A DNA stretch of 64,000 bases from Sialis fuliginosa (Eukaryota; Arthropoda; Insecta; Megaloptera; Sialidae), in the NCBI GenBank assembly GCA_961205875.1, contig OY540812.1, positions 1,550,001-1,614,000 on the forward strand. The letters are read 5' to 3'. The translations under genes and the position numbers were made by a program. Below the pieces are notes generated by a model. It saw only the letters and a list, made by a program, of their open reading frames with translations. It made no database searches and was not told the origin of the DNA. Of the stretch, positions 57,016-64,000 are shown in pieces (the first letter of the stretch is position 1; each line of letters opens with the position of its first letter).

Positions 57016-57329
57016 TTTATATTATGTATAGCTAATGTATTTTCCCATTGCTAATAATATGTAGGTTGTAATCCCTATAGAAATTGTATCACAAGAGATT
57101 TCTTCAAGTCCTTTGACAGAATGTCTATAAATATCCGACAGTTCAATATTTAACAATCTAAAGGTCGGGCTCCACTGCTGGGTTGCCAGATTTCTAAAAT
57201 GCTCAACATCATTTTTAAATAGAATTTGTTTTTTAATTCTTGTAAAAATGTAACGAAATATGTCACAATTTGAATGCTTGTATCTTCAGAACTAATAATC
57301 GGAGAGTATTTTATTTATTACTCTAAAAA

Positions 57330-57490
57330 AACAAAGAAGTAAATTGAATAGTTAATATCTCAGCTTGGCGCGATCCTACAGACTCAATTTTTTTTAAATG
57401 TAGCTTACACTATTATCTTTAAGAGTATCACGCACTTAAAGACCCTCGCGACCTCCTTCCCTTTTTAAAAACAAATTAAAACTCATAAAC
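57330..57490 (+). repeat. Single 185-bp satellite unit relic
   Basis: GAATAGTTAATATCTCAGCT, TTGGCGCGATCCTACAGAC and GAGTATCACGCACTTAAAGA match the array unit in permuted order. Confidence 0.8.
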
Positions 57491-57494
57491 TAAC

Positions 57495-58230
57495 AAAGCA
57501 GTTTTTTTAATTCTTGTAAAAATGCAACGAAATATGTCACAGTTTGAATCCTTATATCTTCAGAACTAATAATCGAAGAGTAATAAATAAAACACTAATA
57601 GGTGCCTTATACAATCCCATTTATAATTAAAAATTTAGTTTTAACCCTCCATCCCTCAATACTTAAACACAGTAGCATAAAGAAGTAAAATAATTTCATA
57701 AGATTTTGTTGCGACTTTGCTACCGTGCCCTTGTAATTTTTTTAATGCACCGCCACTGTTGTTGTTATACTGTTGAAACTTTTTCAGCAGATGAGTAAAT
57801 ATGAGCGGAGCGCTATGCGCGCATACAAAACCTCTACTTATTAATTAGCAAGTTTTATTTTTAATTAAGACATGCTTCATTCTGTTTGCGTGTGGGATTG
57901 TTCGAGTAAAATTGAATCAAACATTCGGTACAGGACGAGCTCAAAGGAATTGTTTCATAGTTGTATTAAAACTTTATAATTTGTATAAAGCAATAGAGAT
58001 GCATATACATATATAAGAGGCATGTATCGAAGTGGGCTATGCAATCTGCGTTTTGTAGGGTGGATTTAGAATTTTACAAAATTTTGTCTCTATAGGTAAT
58101 AGGTATTTGCCAAATATTATTAAGACAGCGATTTTTAACATGTGGGGCGCGAGCTTATCGAGAAAAAATGTTATTAAAAAGTGTATTTAATATGCTAAAA
58201 GAAAAACAATAAAATAAATACATTCTGACA
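57495..58230. other. Non-coding stretch, nothing recognised
   Basis: No supported exon. The segment TTCTTGTAAAAATGYAACGA and AATATGTCACARTTTGAAT occurs on both sides of the preceding satellite relic (57237-57275 and 57512-57550), a sign of a local duplication. Confidence 0.45.
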
Positions 58231-58234
58231 TAAT

Positions 58235-58975
58235 AAAAAAAACATCTGCCAAGTAAATGCACAGTGCTTCCTCGTGCTAAATTCACTAAAACCGATAGTG
58301 TTCAGATAAATTTCCTGGCATTGGTTAACCATTTAATTTTTATACACATTTTACTAAAAAATCTTAGTTCGAAATTTTTCTTAAAACGCACCTGAATATT
58401 TTTAATTTTTTGACAATTTCAATCTAAATCTAAATTTATGCAAATGTCAAAATGACATTTAAAACGTCAAAATGACATTTAATATATCCAATCAAATATC
58501 AATTTAGAAAAACAAAACACGAATTTTTAAAATAAATTGAGATAAATCTTTGTAAGGGAATATTTTACAACAAACGTTGTAGACCCATATTATAGGAAAA
58601 ATGCTTACAAAAAAGATTCTATAAAATTTTCACGTAACATGTGTCGTTCTTGAGATATCTTGAAAAAAGAAATATTTTGGGGTATCACCCCTCCCCCTTA
58701 CACACGATTTTGATGATTTTGAAATGGGACCGTCCTCAAGCCAGACCCAACCATCCGACCAAGTTTCAATAATATCAGTTCAGTGGTTCATGAGTTATGC
58801 GTGTGAAAAGGATTCAGTGGACAGACGGACACACGGACAGACAGACAGACACGGAACGAAAAGTGTTTGTCTTGACGTGAAACAATTTAAAATTTTGAAA
58901 TCGGAGAACATTATTTTTGTCTCAATCTGAAACGATCACATAGCTTCTCGTATCTTCGATATTGCGAAGAAGCAA
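58235..58975 (+). repeat. Repeat family A, full-length-type copy
   Basis: The best single reference for the family: ACATCTGCCAAGTAAATGCA at the start, GACGCACCTG-like text, ACAACAAACGTTGTAGACC, GACCGTCCTCAAGCCAGACC, the CAGACAGACAGACA run, and GATATTGCGAAGAAGCAA at the end. A few internal deletions against 55455-56025. Confidence 0.8.
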
Positions 58976-59079
58976 AAATAAAACCGTTTTTTTAGGGTTT
59001 TTTTGAAGTCAGTTTTATTTTTTTCTTAAAAAGATTTTTTTTTTATTGTAGCGCGTTATGTATAATAGAAAGGGTCTTA

Positions 59080-59265
59080 GACAGAAAAAGTTTTTGCCAG
59101 CCGTCATTAAAAAAAATCAGTAGAAAACTTAAAAATGTATATTGGCAAAATTGTTTATATATTAAAAGAAAAAAAAAAGTCTTCTTAAAGGTCTTAACTT
59201 TTCGGGGACCCCATTCACCTCGGGGCGTGTATCTCGATTTTTCAAGACTACCAGTGGAGAGCAAA
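59080..59265 (-). repeat. Inverted partner of 27790-28110
   Basis: GTTTTTGCCAGCCGTCATTA, GGTCTTAACTTTTCGGGG and GTGTATCTCGATTTTTCAAG are the reverse of 27820-27965. The 89-codon minus frame here is not a gene. Confidence 0.7.
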
Positions 59266-59269
59266 AAAG

Positions 59270-59934
59270 TACGCGGGTTATTTTTTTTCGAAATTTTTTT
59301 TGTGGACGTCACTGAAGATATTTTTAATAATGGAAAAAACTAAATCAGGTAAAAATTGAACGTACACCTATACCGCCTGCACTAAATAGAATAATTACTT
59401 AAAAAAAAATACCACCCAGCGACAGAAATACCTGTATAATATATTACATTTAATAGTTTTTCGTAAAAAATACATGAATCACACACATATGAGAAACTAT
59501 TTTGTAAAAAGACACATTGACATATTTAAACTCTGATATTCACGTCAAAAACAATTATCCGAAGGACAAATCATCGCTGATAAAATCATTCTCCGATCTG
59601 ATAAGAGCAGATTTGTATAGTTTTTGTTAACCAATGATCTTCACAAAAACCACTTTATATGAATATTATGTGGCGATTTAATTACTGTTCTCTCTCTCGT
59701 TTCGTTGTTAATGGGCCTTGTATATGAATGCATTAGTTGGTGTTTTGGCAATTAAAAAATAAATGTTACTAATTAGATTTAGTACAGGGTGATTGGAAAT
59801 TAACTTGCTTTCATTTATTTAATTAAATTATTTATTTTTATATTTCTGAATTGATGGCGTTATCTTTTAACTTTATTATATTAATACTAGCGCGTTAGAG
59901 TAGGTATTTTTCGGTGATATAAATTTAATCCTTA
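59270..59934. other. Non-coding stretch, nothing recognised
   Basis: AT-rich. ACAGGGTGATTGGAAATTAA at about 59785 looks like a mariner-type end but no partner end was found. Confidence 0.4.
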
Positions 59935-60205
59935 ATCAGGGTAAAGTCAGGGAATTTCTTTAAAATTCTGAAAATTATTAAATTTTTTTTGGAAAGTTAG
60001 GGAATTTATTGTAAATTCTGGGAAGTCAGTGAAGAAGAAAAAAGTGTATAAATTTAAGTTGACGAGCAAAAAAAAAGGTCTTTAAATTTTTTTTGCACAT
60101 TCTGGAGGGCCCTCAATCACTTCTTGTCCCTGAGCCTCTAGTGGTCAGGAAATTTTGAATCTGTGGTCAGGGAAAGTCTGGGAATTTTATTTTCAAAAAA
60201 CAGTC
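59935..60205 (+). repeat. Repeat family D copy
   Basis: GTAAAGTCAGGGAATTTCTT, AGGGCCCTCAATCACTTCTT and GGAATTTTATTTTCAAAAAA match 48505-48795. Confidence 0.7.
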
Positions 60206-60214
60206 TCTCTGTCT

Positions 60215-60765
60215 GTCCGTTACTGCGCTTATAACTCGAGAACCATGTATCCGATTTACGTGTTTTTTTTAATTCATAGATATATTCTCTGATCAGGTTA
60301 TAGGCTATATTTTGTTAAGTTAGGTAACATAACAACTAAGCAGTGACGATAATAGTAAATCAAGTCGGAAAAAATTTTGCCGTCGGCGCGCTGTTTTGTA
60401 ATACGCTACCTAAACCGTTCAATATAGAACAAAATAATGTAGTAAAGAATTGCGTAGAATCAAAAGATCTAAAATAAAGTCCGCGATATCATATATCTAA
60501 CTTTTATATTTAAGCCACAATGACTGCTTTTATGTTACAAAGAATATTAAAAATGTTTGGGTTCTGTTTACGTGGACTTATGACCTGCAAATTGAAATAA
60601 ATGATTTCATTGTCATAAGTACTTAATTAATGTAGATATAATTTGCCCTTTACAGCTTCCAATTTGGTGTTTTAGTTTAGGAAATAACTTTAAATAAGTT
60701 ATATACGGTAAAATAAACAACAATTCTGTAGTCCGCGCGAGCGAAGCCGCGGGTACAGCTAGTTT
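60215..60765 (-). repeat. Repeat family B, copy 3 (reversed, longest)
   Basis: It runs from CTGTCTGTCCGTTACTGCGC and CTCGAGAACCATGTATCC through AACCGTTCAATATAGAAC to GAGCGAAGCCGCGGGTACAG, a terminal motif widespread in insect repeats. It shows family B extending further than the copy hit by the composite hAT. Confidence 0.8.
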
Positions 60766-61210
60766 TTAATAAAATTAGACGCTCGTAAACTGTTCACTCT
60801 CAGTATTACATATAAGAAAGTCCCGTAGTACCCATTGCAGATTTTTAGTTTTTATTTTATTTTAAACTATTTTTTTCCATTGAAATCGATTTGAACGTGC
60901 AAAATAACATCGGTTTTCGCCATCAATTTTATTTAATTTGAAATAATTGTTTTTCCCAAGATCATTTTCTGGATATATTTTAATTTATAGCGAAATAATT
61001 ATTTATTCATTTTTAATTAAATTTTGTGTAATCCATTTACGAGATCCCTCGAAACGGAAAAAAATAAATCATTTTGATTAATTCGGTATTCTTAGCCAAG
61101 AAGAATGAGTCCGGACAAAAAAGTCAATTATTCTAATACACACAGTCTGGCTGAGCGCAGGGGCTGATTCAGGAAAATTGTGGTTCCAGAGAAATATGCT
61201 CGTTTTATGT
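60766..61210. other. Non-coding with a reversed CATGGGACTTTC fragment
   Basis: AAACTGTTCACTCTCAGTAT and TAAGAAAGTCCCGTAGTACC (60790-60835) are the reverse of 40830-40890. No exon. Confidence 0.5.
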
Positions 61211-61510
61211 CCGGTATTATAAAGGAGCTAGCAAAATTTGCTAGCTTGCAAGCACTCTCAAATGGGGGTATTAATTCTGTACTAGTATCTATGGAATTTA
61301 GGGCAGTGATACTTCAACTAATTGTAACACAGTTGGTATCTTTGACCGTACAAAATAATTTTCATAATATCACCACTGTTTTAATACCGTTGGTGTTTAC
61401 CTACAACGCGTGCGCGAAATTTGTCAAAGTTTTCAACAAACTCTGTTTTTGATATCTCATTTGAGAGTGCTTGCAAGCTAGCAAATTTGCGAGCTCATTA
61501 ATAATACCGG
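61211..61510. mobile_element. Inverted-repeat MITE, CCGGTATTATAAAGGAGCTA ends, copy 1
   Basis: The left arm (CCGGTATTATAAAGGAGC, then GCTAGCTTGCAAGCACTCTC) is mirrored by the right arm (GAGAGTGCTTGCAAGCTAGC, then TTAATAATACCGG), about 55 bp each. The 90-codon frame across it is an accident. Confidence 0.85.
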
Positions 61511-61730
61511 GCATTAGAAATTTTATATGATTTAAGATTTTTGTATACAATTAAGATATAAACGATATGACTCATAAAGCGGTATTTTTAGGTTAGGAGA
61601 TCTCAATAACCTGAGCTAATTTAGAATATTGGGGATCGGATTCGGTTTCAGCACGCCAAAAACTTTTGGGGTCGTCTATTCAGGCCTCGGCTTCAAAATT
61701 GTTATATTTCTTTCATCAAAGGTATCCATA

Positions 61731-62210
61731 CTAATATTATAAACACACAAGTGTATCTGTCTCTCTGTTTGTTACCTTTTCACGGCTAAACCGATCTTGA
61801 TGAAATTTGGCAGTATCATGAGAAAGGGCGTAGGCTAATTTGTATCCCGAAAGTTTATTAGATAAAAAAATGGGTGTAAATGACATTTGCTCGCGCGACC
61901 TGCTTTATCGACTATCATAACAGAAATCTGTATTACCTAACCTTCTTCTTCTTCATGGGTGACAGCTCCTATTTAATCTTAATTCCACGCGAACCATACA
62001 CATGTTATTTATGTATATATTTTATAAAACTAACGTCTCTCTGTCTGTCCGTCCGCCCGTCCGTCCGTCCGTCCGTCCGTTCGCGCGCTAATAACTCGAG
62101 ATATATAGATATGTTCTCTGGTCAGGTTATGAAATATATTTTGTTACGTTAGGTAACATAAAGAATAAGCAGTGACGATAATAGTAAATCAAGTCGGAAA
62201 AAATCGTAAA
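61731..62210 (+). repeat. Family E copy, GTCC microsatellite and family B fragment
   Basis: CCGATCTTGATGAAATTTGG (about 61792) is family E. A CCGTCCGTCCGTCCGTCCGT run lies at about 62047-62080. AAGCAGTGACGATAATAGTA at about 62167 is reversed family B. The 90-codon frame at 61880-62152 is built from these repeats. Confidence 0.65.
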
Positions 62211-62384
62211 TATTTCGGCTCCTATGCGAGATAGGGGGTAGTTTTTCCCCTTAAAACCTCCACGCCGGATCTAATGAAACTAATTACAACTAAGAAGTGA
62301 AATATTAATTCTCGTGCAAAGTTTGATCCAATTGTTTTTAATAATGTAATAAAGGCCCAAGTAATTGAAACTGGGTGGTCGGTT

Positions 62385-62560
62385 AGTCCAGTGTCTCTAT
62401 TCCGACTCTGTCTCGGCCGTCGCCGCCGCCGTCCAAGTCGAGAAGTGGAGTTGACGTGGTTTCAGTAAAGGCGCAGAATTTTGTAGATCGGTCGAACGTA
62501 TTTTTTTGCCCTTGGTTGTAATTTTGTTTTAAAAGACATCCGAAACGGACGCTCGTAAAA
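62385..62560 (+). promoter_or_regulatory. GC-rich promoter-like or 5' UTR patch
   Basis: TCTCGGCCGTCGCCGCCGCC and nearby CG-rich text stand out in AT-rich DNA and occur once. This could be a transcription start region of a gene to the right. No start codon with a supported coding exon follows inside the window. Confidence 0.25.
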
Positions 62561-62627
62561 AACTATACAGTGTGTATATACAAAGAGAAAGAAATCGTTT
62601 GCGTTACCCTCGGAGGATGGGTTGCCA

Positions 62628-62941
62628 CCCCCCCCCCCCTCACGGGTGTGGATAAAAAAGCACTAAACATGCGTGTGGAAGCTACTGGAATTTTTTTAGT
62701 TGTAAAAAATTATTATTGTTTTTTGTCCTTTGTTTTAATTTTTAATTTAATTATTTAAACTCGTATGTATATATGTATGTATGTATGTCGTAATGAACAA
62801 TGTGCTTTTTTTGTTTGTTTTATTTTAGTTTGTTTATTTTGTAGTTTACTGCGTGTTGTATAAAATCAAAATGTTAGTAAAAACAAAGTGTGTAAAAAAT
62901 TGCATTGAATTTGACTATTTATAAATTGAGGGGGGGGGGGG
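62628..62941. repeat. Poly-C and poly-G tracts with simple repeats
   Basis: 12 C at about 62628-62639, TATGTATGTATGTATG at about 62770, and 12 G at 62930-62941. No exon. Confidence 0.8.
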
Positions 62942-62969
62942 TATATGTATATATTAGGTTATTTAATGT

Positions 62970-63409
62970 CCGGTATTATAAAGGAGCTTACCTATTATCT
63001 ACGATGATTGGCCCATCAGCAAACTCCTACTCCGTCAGACATCGCTTGTGAAACAATAGCATTCATAAAATAAAACTAATTGCACAGAAATGACAAAAAA
63101 CACCACTGAGCTGTTGGAAAAGGAGTAATCCAGCCGACAAGAAATGCATCTCATCATCATCATAAAGGAGCTCGTACAATTTGCTAGCTTGCAAGCACTC
63201 TAAAATGGGGTATTAATTCTGTACTAGTATCTATGGATTAGCTATGGAATTTAATTTTCATAATATCACCACTGTTTTAATACCTACAATGCGTGCCCGA
63301 AACTTGTCAAAGTCTTCAACAAACTCCAAAAGAGCTGTCATATAAGTTTGATATCTCATTTGAGAGTGTTTGCAAGCTAGCAAATTTGCGAGCTCCTTTA
63401 TAATACCGG
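62970..63409. mobile_element. CCGGTATTATAAAG MITE, copy 2, interrupted
   Basis: Same arms as 61211-61510, here ending CTCCTTTATAATACCGG. The left arm is split by a retroposon-like insertion at 62989-63161. Confidence 0.85.
62978..63172 (+). mobile_element. Retroposon-like insertion with ATC tail and 11-bp duplication
   Basis: The insert 62989-63161 is 173 bp, ends in ATCTCATCATCATCATC-type tail and is flanked by ATAAAGGAGCT (62978-62988 and 63162-63172). Copy 1 of the host MITE has a single ATAAAGGAGCT. A target duplication of this length plus a simple-sequence tail fits LINE-driven insertion. Confidence 0.8.
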
Positions 63410-64000
63410 AAAATAATTTTTTATTTTATTTTATCTATGTATTGTAAGGAAAAAAATAATACTTTTTTTTAGTACTTTGCATAATTAACATAAAATGCAT
63501 GTTTTAAAAAAAAAAAGTAATAATAATTTTGTTATAAATGTAAGTTTTATAAATATTTTACATGAATGTGTGTTTTTAAAGTAAACATGTTTACACTGTA
63601 TTAATTTTGTAAATATTTTATATAACTTATTACAGCATTGTAAACATTGAAGGATGTTTATAAACAATTAGATGAACGTATAAACAATATGTTACTTTAT
63701 TTTTTTTGTATAATACATATACCATCTTTAAAAAAAAAAAAAAATCGACTTAAAAAATATAAAGCACTAAAAAGTATAAAATAAGTTAATAAATTTAACG
63801 GTTTTTGAAGTCGGTTTTATTTTTTTATTTCTTAAAAAGTTTTTTATTGGCTTTTAATTTTTATATATTTTTCAGTGTTTTTTTTTAAAAATCGATTGTA
63901 TTTTTTTATTTTTTTCCTTTTGAGTGGCGTAATTTCAAATTCCATGGTCGGATTTTGATGAAATTTATATGGGACTACCTCGAGAGTATATTCTTTCAAA
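63410..64000. other. Right edge, non-coding
   Basis: AT-rich with A and T runs. About 63800-63850 carries TTTTTGAAGTCGGTTTTATT, related to 43258 and 59005, a motif common in arthropod repeats. No exon. Confidence 0.5.

Noticed and set aside
61180-61452. 90-codon plus-strand frame
   Set aside because: It spans a MITE from arm to interior; the second MITE copy does not keep the frame.

Overview
The window reads as nuclear DNA of an arthropod, most likely an insect. It is AT-rich, its genes are split by many short GT-AG introns, its proteins look insect-like, and it carries many small DNA transposons, poly-G/C runs and CAGACAGA-type dispersed repeats. I cannot fix the order from sequence alone. 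Lepidoptera-like and Hemiptera-like repeat motifs both occur.

Genes are packed into the left quarter. CNOT4 (minus, 2615-8510) encodes the RING/RRM/C3H1 E3 ligase of the CCR4-NOT complex; I rebuilt 10 coding exons that stay in frame to 1049 codons plus a stop. Next is an unrecognised single-pass membrane protein (minus, 9689-13551; 15 exons, 626 aa) with a signal peptide, one transmembrane helix and a luminal cluster of furin-like polybasic motifs built from two microexons. TTC4/Dpit47 (plus, 14254-16140; 7 exons, 392 aa), an Hsp90/Hsp70 co-chaperone, is divergently transcribed from it across about 700 bp. The three genes share no pathway that I can see.

From about 16.2 to 64 kb I find no protein-coding exon I can support. 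This stretch is intergenic, or one or more long introns. A candidate 5' exon/promoter lies near 16.5-16.9 kb and a GC-rich promoter-like patch at 62.4-62.55 kb. The rest is layered repeats: hAT, Tc1/mariner, pogo and PIF/Harbinger-like non-autonomous elements, several with readable target-site duplications; long foldback elements; tandem arrays with units of 101, 128, 136, 185 and 205 bp; and a 173-bp retroposon-like insertion with an ATC tail.

The main finds are as follows. (1) A 4.3-kb composite hAT unit (35797-40091) has two near-identical elements flanking 2.9 kb of other DNA; the outer 8-bp flanks match each other and the two inner flanks match each other, the signature of macrotransposition. 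(2) Its cargo includes a ten-unit 185-bp array bounded by perfect 17-bp inverted repeats. (3) A hammerhead-ribozyme-like motif lies at 56162-56216, with a degenerate relative at 49502-49545. (4) Nested insertions have dated order and matching empty sites. (5) The membrane-protein gene has polybasic microexons that could be skipped without changing frame.
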